A DNA stretch of 34,120 nt from Didymodactylos carnosus. Its lineage: Eukaryota; Rotifera; Eurotatoria; Philodinida; Philodinidae. The translations under genes were made by a program, and so were the position numbers. Position 1 is the first letter of the stretch, and the number at the start of each line of letters is the position of its first letter. Below the pieces are notes generated by a model. It was not told where the DNA came from and did not search any database. It saw nothing but the letters and a program-made list of their open reading frames with translations. Shown piece by piece: positions 1-9,300 of this stretch. Location: assembly GCA_905250885.1 (NCBI GenBank), contig CAJNOQ010001243.1:1-34120 (forward strand), given 5' to 3'.

Positions 1-275
1 TCCAACGACGAGTTAATAATATAAATTTTGCCAAAAGTATGCGAATACATCTATTTGGTAAATTCATGGCTAGAAAGTCATTTGATGATGAAAATAGGCC
101 TAAAAAATATGTGTAAAACAATCTGGGTTGGAAACGATAGCAAAGAATCAGGATCCTAAACGCCTAAAAAAATTTTCGAAAAGCAGAAAAACCAATTTGG
201 TATGCTGTAATACTATTTTCAGTATTTAAAATATCATTCTAGGTATTTTGAAAAAATTATACATATCTTACAGAA
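1..275. other. AT-rich non-coding flank with scattered GGTATTTT-like motifs
   Basis: No coding segment is seen. Short degenerate motifs of the form (A)GGTATTTT or its complement begin here (about 199, 241) and recur through about 1150. They look like debris of the inverted-repeat element that follows. Confidence 0.4.
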
Positions 276-627
276 CCAAAAGGGTATTTTAAGAATGAAA
301 ACATATCACCGATAAAAAAAATTAAAGTTTGTTTAGAGTTAAAGAAAAGTGCTTTTTCGTATTCAGCACACTTGATAACCTCGAAAATTTTCTATTTTTA
401 GCGAAGGGTACCGCCAGAAAGGTAAGAAAAATTTTCAAACAAATTGACGCAGAAAAATCCTTATGGCAAAATTATACAATTTTGAAAAGTTTTCTTAACT
501 TTTTGGCGGTACCCTTCGCTAAAAAGAGAAAAGTTTCGAGGTTATCAGGTGTGCTGAATACGAAAAAGCACTTTTCTTTAACTCTAAATGAATTTTAATT
601 TTTTGTCGGTGATATGTACCCTTTTGG
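276..627. mobile_element. Foldback (MITE-like) inverted-repeat element
   Basis: Two arms of about 150 bp are reverse complements over most of their length. The left arm runs from 276 (starting CCAAAAGGGT) to about 439, and the right arm from about 480 to 627 (ending ACCCTTTTGG). Matching internal blocks include ATATCACCGA against TCGGTGATAT, the segment around 341-380 against 545-580, and GCGAAGGGTACCGCC (401-415) against GGCGGTACCCTTCGC (505-519). The loop is only about 40 bp. An 89-codon ORF spanning the element is a by-product of the palindrome. There is no transposase and no clear target-site duplication. Confidence 0.75.
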
Positions 628-847
628 CATCCTGCAAAACCAATTTTGGTATTTCATCAAAAAGGTATTTTATTTTGATAACAGAAAACCATTTTGGTAC
701 TTTGGGATACCAATCACTCGTAACCTACTAAATCCTTTCTGGTATGCTAACAGAAATGAAATACGCTCTAAGGGTATTTGAAAAGGTAAAATACCCTTTT
801 TCAAATGAAAAATCCTTTGGTTCCTTAGAGTACTGTTTAGCCGCAGT
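628..847. other. Non-coding stretch with GGTATTT motifs and a small hairpin
   Basis: No gene is seen. Several GGTATTT/GGTACTTT/GGTATGCT motifs occur at about 648, 663, 695 and 739. A short hairpin is formed by AAGGGTATTT (770-779) and AAATACCCTT (788-797). Confidence 0.4.
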
Positions 848-1075
848 CGCACGGCAAGAAAATAAGCGTCCAGAAGTATAGTGCGTTCAAACTAAGTAAA
901 ATATTATTTAAAAATCTTTTCAAATTTTGTCTTCCATGTAACAAAAAAACAAGAAAAAATCCGTCCACAAAAGACAACAAGGAAAAACGTCTACCAAAAA
1001 GGCATACCAAGATGTGACGAAAAAAGCGCCCACTAAAAAGCGTCCGCTTTTGGACGCTTTTTCTTCTGCCGTACG
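848..1075. repeat. Imperfect inverted repeat around 180 bp, with nested hairpin
   Basis: The 24 nt at 848-871 match the reverse complement of 1052-1075 at about 19 of 24 positions, sharing ACGGCA and AAGCGTCC. A perfect 11-bp hairpin (AAAAAGCGTCC at 1035-1045, GGACGCTTTTT at 1052-1062) is nested at the right end. It could be a short decayed transposon. A 149-codon minus-strand ORF crosses it, but its composition gives no sign that it is a gene. Confidence 0.45.
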
Positions 1076-1397
1076 GGGATACCAATTTTGATCTTTTGCA
1101 TCTCATACAAAACCAAAATGAGTTTCCTGGACGAGACGAAATACCCTTTTGGTTTTTTAAAATTCGTTTCTTTTTAGAGAAAAAGTGTTTCATCCCTAGA
1201 CAGATATTTTTGAAATTTCTGATAAGAATCGGATAAGATTCTTTTCTTATCAGATTCTTATATAAGAAGTGGCACGAAATTTGCACGAATTTCGTAAGAA
1301 TCAGAATAACAGTGCGATTTGTTATATAATAAAAGCGGTTTCAATTACTAAGAACGAATTAGGAACACCTATTTGTGTATCATCAAAAGAGGTTTGA
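1076..1397. other. Non-coding stretch with an imperfect palindrome
   Basis: No gene is seen. An imperfect palindrome built on CTGATAAGAATC and CTTATCAG lies at about 1218-1255, followed by further GATTCTTAT-type repeats. Confidence 0.35.
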
Positions 1398-2387
1398 CGA
1401 GATTGCCAATACTTCCATCTCCATATTTATAAACTTCCTCTACAGGAACTTCACTTTTCTGCCTATATGAATGTGAAACTCGACTTAAGAATAATTATGT
1501 TTAGTAATTTTGCAACCGCTTTACAGTTACTAGAGACTCAGATAGAACTCATTTCTGAAAGAATTAAAAGAAGATACCACGACCGGTTTCAACCTTTCTC
1601 AACGGGCTCGTCAGGTGGTTTCCTTCGAGAAAGACAGCGTTAAGGCACGACAAGCAACACAGATCCGGCAATCCGGCACAGCAACACAGTTAATCCTGAT
1701 AACTTGTCAAATCGAAAAAATAAGGTCAGATTCGTGATTAGCAGCGTCTGATGAAAATCAGAATATGCGTTTACAAATTCAAAAGCTTTTCCACTTGGTT
1801 TTTGAATTAGCAGCACCTTACTTAAGCTACAACGAAAGGAGATAAGCAAAAAATTGGCACCCTCCTCATTCCAAGGGCTAACGACAGATTTTGTAGACAA
1901 AGATTATTTAAAATCAGCTGAACGTCTTGGTTTTAAAATGCGCGAAAAATTCCTCAGCTGTTTTGATGATGCAAACTAGCATCTGCAAACTAAAGCACCG
2001 TATTATCTACAAATATGCTTTCTCAAAAAAAAAACTGTTTTTCATCATTAACACCCTTGTCTGTAAAGGCAAAATCCTTCGGCCTTTTCATGCAGCAAAA
2101 CTTTTCGTGCTAAACAATTATTCATTATGCGTTAGTTCGTAACGCAACTATGAACACACAGATAAATATGAAAAACGAGCTTCTCAACTTCCAGGAGGAT
2201 ATTAAGACTCGCATCACAAAGTTTTACGGTAATCTGCTTATTGGGTCGATTACATTCTTTACATTGTACAAGTAAGGAGGGACATTAATTATCTTACTTG
2301 CTTTTCAAATATCAGGCAGTATTTCGGATTTTCTAGCACTATTTCTTTAATTTCAGCGCCACGTCAAACATTTTCAAACACTTCTAA
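1398..2387 (+). pseudogene. Decayed or fragmentary coding region (protein-like segments in successive frames)
   Basis: Four plus-strand segments read like protein although none is a long ORF. Frame of 1467-1643: 58 codons starting ATG, containing a heptad-like stretch LLETQIELISERIKRRY. Frame of 1546-1737: includes NLSQRARQVVSFEKDSVKAR. Frame of 1806-1970: contains DYLKSAERLGFKMREKF and ends in TAG. Frame of 2150-2275: 41 codons with LLNFQEDIKTRITKFY followed by a hydrophobic stretch. The frames change at short spacing and in-frame stops separate the pieces, which suggests a decayed gene. The last piece could still be a real exon: a good donor (GTAAGG at 2272) and acceptor (TTTAATTTCAG ending 2356) would splice it to a short end at 2387. 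The family is not recognised; a CorA-like coiled-coil/membrane region is only a guess. Confidence 0.3.
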
Positions 2388-3414
2388 GTTAGTTTCGAAG
2401 TGGCGATTTCTTCTTTCATTGTAAAGTCGTGGTACAATTTACAATTTTCAGAACAATTTAATCGGTTCTAAATGATCAAAAAGGAAGGGAGACTCAAAAA
2501 AACATCAAAACTTCGCGCAGTTTTTTCAAAAGTTCAAAGGGTTCAATTTTTTGAGTTCAAAAGGTTAAAGTTCTTACACTCCTTTCGGTACTTATTTATA
2601 TTGTCGTGTATCCTAAATGTGCAAAGAACGGCCTCCTTGTTTTTCAGAACTACCAACAGTCTATTGGAAAATATAAGAGCTATTTGTGATAAGGACGTCC
2701 TCGAATTGTTCTGTTCATTCAGCTTGAGATAGACTCGAAGACTCTCCTCTGTCGCAATATTATAGTTTCAAAAGGATTAATTCGCAGAAATAGATATCCA
2801 AATAATGTGATTTTTCTCGTTAAAGAAATATAGTTAAATCACAGAAGCACGAAATATCGTGGAGACCGTTGAAAATATGTGCATTTCATAGAGCACATCT
2901 GATTATCTAAGAAAACTAAAATAAAACCATCTCGTCTAGTAAAATTAGAAGAAAACCTAATTTCCATAAATAATTGATTTTCGCATAACAATAAATTGAA
3001 AAACGAGAAAATCGAACTTTTTACACAAGATTTATAAAGTCAGTTGTTAGTAATGCTTTCTTTTATTTTTGAAACTGCTGTACGCATGGTCACTCAATGA
3101 TTGTACACACATCACACATATGTATGCGTTATTTTTTCCTTTTGTTTTTTCCTTCTGATTAGATTGGTTACAGATATTTCATTTTCATAGTGGACGACGC
3201 CGCTGGCTAGTAGAACCACAACAATTTCTTTCTTTTACATCAAGAAAGCTTTTTGTATATTTCTTTTTTATCGTTGTTTTTGAGACATTTTCAAAACTAC
3301 ACTTCTTATGCTTGTCGGATTGGTCTGGTATTCTGTATTCAAATGAGAAAAACAAATTCTCTGTCTTTCTGGCGCTTGATCGCATTTTGCCTAAGTGATA
3401 AAGAACTGTTGTGG
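2388..3414. other. AT-rich stretch, nothing supported
   Basis: Short overlapping ORFs on both strands (for example 2472-2732 on plus, 3185-3385 on minus) have no recognisable domain, no clear splice context and mutually conflicting frames. No RNA gene or long repeat is seen. Confidence 0.3.
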
Positions 3415-3422
3415 TATAAATT
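3415..3422 (+). promoter_or_regulatory. TATA-box-like motif upstream of candidate small peptide ORF
   Basis: TATAAATT lies 65 nt before the ATG at 3480, a spacing compatible with a start site near 3445 and a short 5' leader. In AT-rich DNA such motifs are common, so this supports the ORF only weakly. Confidence 0.25.
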
Positions 3423-3479
3423 AAAAGGAAAATATGAGTTTCAAATTCATATATACATGCAACAAGAGAAGGAAGGATA

Positions 3480-3708
3480 ATGTTGAAATTAATATTAACA
3501 GTTATTGTTACGTTAAGTTTACCGGGTAAATTAAATGAAACCAGTAAAAGTTCGTTAGATTTTGTTTAGACTAGGAGTATTTTATATTTCTTCGGCTTTT
3601 TGCCTTGAACGCTACGCATTTTTCCGTAGACACGGTGAAACTTGTAAAGGAAAAGGAGTGAACGCCAAGGGTAGGGATCGATCTTGCGTTATCAGGTGCT
3701 GCTGTTAA
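3480..3708 (+). CDS. Candidate small secreted cysteine-rich peptide (two exons?)
   Basis: An ATG at 3480 opens a hydrophobic signal-peptide-like start (MLKLILTVIVTLSLP). It runs into a donor-like G|GTAAAT at 3525/3526. Unspliced, the frame stops after 29 codons. If a 49-nt intron ended at the AG at 3573-3574, the frame would join an open segment (3575-3705, stop TAA 3706-3708). That segment has a dibasic RR followed by a basic, Cys-containing tail (TCKG ... RSC ... CCC at the C-terminus). The predicted precursor is about 59 aa with six cysteines after the signal region. The dibasic site would fit a processed secreted peptide. The family is not recognised. The intron acceptor is weak and the ORF is short, so this may be chance. 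Confidence 0.25.
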
Positions 3709-4261
3709 GCCTCAGTAACAGCAGTTATGTTTACTTACATTTACGTCCTAACCATATGAGGTAACTTGATACGGTAATTCGATACCTCACAAATTGATTC
3801 TAATAGAAAAACATTTACGAAAACTAATAAAGAATTTTTGAAAGTTTTACTTTTGCGTTTTAGCTACTTTCTTTAGGAAATTGATCTAATTTCAGTTTTT
3901 GCATAGCGAACGTTTGCGAGATTAAGAGAAATATGTGTAAAAATGAGAGTAGAGATGCTCAACTGCTAGAACATCATGAAAAATAGTTACAAAAGTCCTT
4001 TTTCGAACGATGTAATAAGGAAAGTTGGCTACAAAGTTGTTAATACTGAGAAATCAGTCAAGTAGTAACAGGTTAATCCATTTAATGATGAAACGGGATT
4101 CGTTAACAAGTTTGAATTAATTTCATTTCAACCCGTCTTATTCGCAAAAAAACGTGTTGTAGGTCGACTAGGAAAAACACAAAATGATGCAAATTTTATG
4201 AATGCAGACTGCACCAGACACAGAGAAAAGTGTCCGGACACTGTTTCTATGACACATTTTT
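3709..4261. other. Non-coding stretch with short palindrome
   Basis: No gene is seen. A perfect 12-bp palindrome GTGTCCGGACAC sits at 4230-4241. Confidence 0.3.
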
Positions 4262-4329
4262 TATAAAGTTACGTGTCTTATTATCAGAAAACTTTATCAG
4301 GCGCGTTATTTCGCGTCTTTTTAAGACGC
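4262..4329 (+). promoter_or_regulatory. TATA-like motif and hairpin upstream of candidate peptide ORF
   Basis: TATAAAG occurs at 4262-4268. A short hairpin, GCGTCTT (4313-4319) pairing with AAGACGC (4323-4329), ends 46 nt before the ATG at 4376. A promoter role is only inferred from position. Confidence 0.2.
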
Positions 4330-4375
4330 AGCTTGTTTACATGAGAAATCGTATACACTTAAGGAGCTTCACAAA

Positions 4376-4495
4376 ATGAAAATTAATGTTTTGATATTGT
4401 TGATGGTGTTTGTTTGCTTGCTGTTTTTATTTTGTGAAAGCCGTTCAGCGCTAGAAGCTGAATGTAGGAAACAAGTTTTTGGAAGTAAAAGTTAG
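4376..4495 (+). CDS. Candidate small secreted peptide ORF (39 aa), possibly frameshifted
   Basis: An ATG at 4376 opens a strongly hydrophobic start (MKINVLILLMVFVCLLFLFC) typical of a signal peptide, followed by a short polar tail with one Cys and a TAG stop at 4493-4495. In the next frame, 4489-4623 stays open for 44 codons and contains a CC pair and a third Cys. A small indel could therefore have truncated a somewhat longer secreted protein, or an intron could join the two. No splice pair with good consensus is evident. The family is unknown. Confidence rests only on the signal-peptide-like start. Confidence 0.3.
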   Translation: MKINVLILLMVFVCLLFLFCESRSALEAECRKQVFGSKS

Positions 4496-4623
4496 GTCGT
4501 TGGTGCTGCTTAATCGAACCGAAAGTACTTTTGCGTCACTTTGTAAGAGTAGATTTATTTAGCTTTTTGGATGAAGAGATCAAGCCAAGTGTCTTATGTC
4601 ATTCGAATGGCTACGATCCATAA

Positions 4624-6302
4624 AATAAAAGTATAATTCGCTTAAAGTTATACCCTTGGGCGGTAGAGGTGGCACATTAAGGTCACCACCTTCGATTAAG
4701 GTCAACCTGAAAATCATTGTTTGTTTGTTTAAGCTTTATTGAAAATCATTTTTCTCTACCAACAAGGGACGTAGACGGTATCTAAGCACATATTCGTATA
4801 CTTCAAGTCATGCTCTTTACAACTACTTAATCAGAAAAAATTTCAGAGCCTATATTCTTTTTTTTGGATGACTAACAAAATATTGTCTTTTACCGAGAAG
4901 GGCGGTAAAACTGTAAAGCTTTTTTCCTTACACTATCCACTTTTAACTAACAGAAATATATGCAACCAATTCCTCTCTTTATACGCTGTCGATTGCTATG
5001 TAAATCAACTTTTGAATATAGACGGTTGGTTGGTGATGGTGGTGGTAATTGTATTAGTATCAGTGCATGAAAAACGGTAAAGTTTTGACGACTAGAAAAG
5101 AGCGTTTTTATTTCGAAATTTTAGCTGGTTTTGAGTTTTGGATGAAAACCTCGATAATTTTTCAACGTAAAAATTCGACAAACATTAAAGTAGTCAGATA
5201 GGATAGAAATACACATTAGTCGACTCAGTTTTTGATCTTGATTCCAAATATGATATTCCTATTGCTTAAAAGTTGGGTTCTGATAGAGGAAATTGAGAAT
5301 TACGAGCAAAATTCTGACTTTTTCGCCGGCATTTTAGCTTCCAAAAATGCTAAAGTCAATGTTTTATACAGAGTATGAATTTTAAAAAAGGAGTTTTCGA
5401 ATTTTAAAAAAACATTACATCAGAAATTGTCCTTATTTTTGAAAAAATCACTCGCCTGTTTTAAAAAAAGCAGTATTTTTAATTTTTTTTCTCCCAAAAG
5501 TGAGTTTTAAAAATCTAAAATTCATCCTTTCCTGTGCAATTCGATGTAATCTACCCAACCATAACAAAGAAAAAGAAAAAAAGTTCTGTTCGATTTTCAC
5601 ATTGTCGGCACCATACAAAAGCATGTGATATTTATAATCAGCATGAAAACTTGCATCGAGTGATGTATCACTTATTAGTTTTACAAATAAAAAATTGTTC
5701 GACAAAAATTCAGCGCAAGTCTCAGGGCTTTTTCATCGAAAAAGAACTTTTTTTCGGATTTGACTTTACTTGTATTAAAATTTGACACATAATAAGACGA
5801 TATTTTTTATTATGCGAAAATAATCATTTTTTAATTCATAAAACCAATTGTCCGGCCTCTATGGAAAAATGCCCACTGAGCAACACCATTCCGTCATTTT
5901 TAAACAGAAGCAAATATATATATCTTACTTCACGCGCAAAAGTTTAGTCAGTAGTATCGATGGTGTAAAATTACGTTCAAAATACCTGATGGTGAATTGA
6001 TAGGATGACAAAAAGAAGCTGTTACATGTTAAAATTATGTCTGATTGTTTATGTTCATTTTGATGTTTAGAATTTTTATTGGCATCTTGCTTTGAAAACA
6101 TTGACCTCTATACCCCACAATTCGAATTTCATTTATTTTTCTATAATTTAAAAAGAATTATTGAAAATTAATTGTGATTTGTTCTGACGCTAATGGTTTT
6201 GATATCCATTAAATTGTTAAAGAATAAGCCTTAAGGCATGTGACACAATTCAATAGATTTTTAATAAATGATTATGTTTTGAGACACATGGCTCGAGTAT
6301 TC
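4624..6302. other. AT-rich intergenic stretch upstream of the SEA-EGF gene
   Basis: No gene is supported. Overlapping ORFs on opposite strands at 5448-5785 are A/T-run artefacts without domains. No long repeat is seen. Confidence 0.35.
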
Positions 6303-6337
6303 TATAAAGCAAAACATGTTATTCGTTAGCATTTTAG
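6303..6337 (+). promoter_or_regulatory. Putative TATA box and splice-acceptor-like site before the SEA-EGF start codon
   Basis: TATAAAG at 6303-6309 lies 47-53 nt before the ATG at 6356, which would give a very short 5' leader. ATTTTAG at 6331-6337 ends 18 nt before the ATG and could alternatively serve as a 3' splice site for a leader exon or trans-spliced leader. The sequence alone does not decide between these. Confidence 0.3.
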
Positions 6338-6355
6338 AACTTTCATCAATCGACT

Positions 6356-9300
6356 ATGCGTGAGAAAATATTTTTACTATTGTATCTTATTCCATTTGCA
6401 TTTGCTAAAGAACAATCCATACAAATTTCTCGGGATGGACCAACAATTTCCAGATCTGACGGTAAAGAACAAAATGTATATTTCAATGGAGATTTATCAA
6501 AAACTGACGAACAGTTTGCGGAATACCCAGATTCCAACAGCTTTTATCAAATAAAAAATCCTAATAAACATATTATTCCCGAACTAACATTCTTTCAACA
6601 ACATGACGATGTTTTGCTTTCGAAATCTGGTAACGGGAATTTGTTGAGGGATCCTAGCTCCAAAGTCAAAACTGACAAGTCCTCGATCAATTCGGTGTCA
6701 TATCAAAACGGTCAAAACGTAGGTAAGTAAATCAATACTGAAAATATCATCGTCGAGAATACGTTGAGGTCAATCACGATCTAATGTAAAATATAAAGAA
6801 GTTCACATTCAATAAACAATTGACTTTACATGAATTCTACTTCAATTGAATTATGTTATAAAATGATGTTTAACTTATTTGTCTTTTAGTTACCTGCTCG
6901 GATCAGTGTATACCGATTTATCTCTTAGAAAGTCATGGCATAGATGTAAAAAAATTATTGAAACATAATCGACGTCCAAAAAATCATTCTGAAAATGCAC
7001 CAACTGAAAATGATTTGCAAATGGTTAATGGAAAAATGATAAATGTTGGTAAAGATCTCGTACATGGTAAAGATCTACCTAGTGCGGAACGAAATTGGCA
7101 TGATGAAAGTTTATATATTCAACAGCAAAAGAAGATTACTATAGAACGTGTTAAATATATATTGACTATTCCTAACGTCAAATATAATGATGAATGGAAA
7201 GTGAAAAATGGAGAATTTTTTCGTGACTTTGAGCAAAGTTTAAAATCAACATTAACAATTCTTGTATCAGTAAAATATAATAATATTCTATTCTTAGTAG
7301 AATTAATTAGTATTGAAAAACAACCGGATAAAGACGGTGTAATTATAATTGTTCAATTGAGTCTACCTCGAAGCAATGTCGCAATTATGCTAATGTCAAT
7401 GAAGAATACTTTGTTACGTGTTGTTAATGAAAAGATGAACACTGTTTTATCTGAAAAGGATTACAGTTTATCAACTGTAGGTTATTTATATTTAACATTC
7501 GATCAATTGTTTCATAGTGATTCTTCTGTTAAAACTAGTCCATTGTATGAAAGTATCACAAATGAAGTGACAATGTTACCATTAAATTGGTATGAAAAAG
7601 ATGCTGATAAAACTGTTGAAAAATGTCAGTTAACTGCTGTTGAACAAGTTAATTTAAAACAATTTAAATTATTTATACAAATAAACTTAACTGGTGATCC
7701 AACGCCACAAACATTTATAAGTTTGATAACATTACATGATCGTCTAACAAAAATATTTGAACGTTATATCGATTGTAAACTGAATAATAAACTTTTTTTT
7801 CCCTCGTATTTTGCAGACATAGTCATTGAAAAAATGATCATCGATTATCGTGTATGTAATTTAACAGATTTAGATAAAGATTCTCTTTCTTATTATAAAA
7901 AGGCTTTAAAAAGTTTAAAAAAAATAGCAAAAGACGAAATGCAAGTTATAAGTATTCGAAATATTACAATTGAAAATAATGAAGATTTAATGTTTCAAAT
8001 AGAATTGGTACCAAATACACGTTCGTATGATTTAATACTTAAAATTATTTATCAAGGTATACGTGTTTGTACACAAACGCGAGATGATAGCGATGTGACC
8101 ATTTATGTACAAACACGTTTGTATTTTCATATTACACTACAGGGCAACAAAAGCCTAAATAATCTAGATCAAAAGAGCAAAGAGAAGTTAGAAAGAGCAT
8201 TTAGCGATTATTTATTAAAACTTTATCGATTTCAATTATGGTCAACTGATGCTGAAAAGAGCAAAAATCCAGATGAAAAACAGATAATACCTAAGGATCA
8301 TTTAGCAAACGTATATCCTGTAACTTCTATTAGATTTGAATCAATTAGTGCTACTGATGGTTTATTAAACTTATTATTTGAAGTAGATATTAGTGGTTCT
8401 TTAGAAACATCTCTACTGAAATTTATAAACACTTTACTTATACGTCGATTACTGCTGTTATTTACCAACAATTATAAAATAGAGGCAACATATCAATTTG
8501 AATTTGTCAGTGTTCCTTGGAAAGATGACTATGGTGTGACAAATAACTATGTAAATGGAATAAAAAATGCAATTAAAACATATTTCAACGACATGGTAAG
8601 TTATCAAGAAACGTTACTGAATTCTATGGCTATTAGATTCTTTGCCAGCTTAGAAAAGCCCATACTTTACTAGCTGGCAAAAATCTCCATTTCCCAAAGA
8701 ACAATTTGTTTATATACTGTACAAAAATACATAAAATACAAGCACTTAAGAGTATTTCCTCATTTTCATATTTTAATTTTAAGCCCTTCCATCCATTTTT
8801 TTCCTTCAATTTGTAGAACACATTTTAAAACATATATTTCAAGACTTTTATCGGTGTCGGGATCCGTAGTTTTTGAGGAATTTTTCTTTTGAGTTTTCGC
8901 ATACTTTTTAAAATTTCTATGAATATTTTATTTTTTTAGAGATGGAACCCTGAATCTTCTGTCATGAGAGAGAGCACATTGAGATCTATATAGAAAACAA
9001 TTTTCATTTTTATCGGTTGAAGTCTGACGGAGAAACTTGACTTTAATTTGTCCATGCCATTTCTAGCGCAAAAAATATTTTTGAGAAAGCCTTGAGCAGT
9101 GTTTCATTTTAGTAAAGCATTAAGGAACAAAAGTGCTGGAGCAAAAATTGTTCAGCATCAAATTCTGCGTGAAACAACCGAAGAAATCTTCAAAATTTCT
9201 TAAATTCGAGTTTTAAAGTCCACAATACTGGTGTTTAAAGTTTAAATCTTTTAAAATTTTGATGCTGAACAATTTTTTTTCCCACAGATTTCTGAAAATC

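Noticed and set aside
329..598. 89-codon plus-strand ORF
   Set aside because: It lies entirely within the 276-627 inverted repeat; its two halves are reverse complements, so the open frame is a palindrome artefact.
837..1286. 149-codon minus-strand ORF
   Set aside because: It spans an imperfect inverted repeat and simple A/T runs, shows a low-complexity basic translation and has no recognisable domain.
1640..1900. 86-codon minus-strand ORF
   Set aside because: It is antisense to the protein-like plus-strand traces at 1398-2387, which look more convincing.
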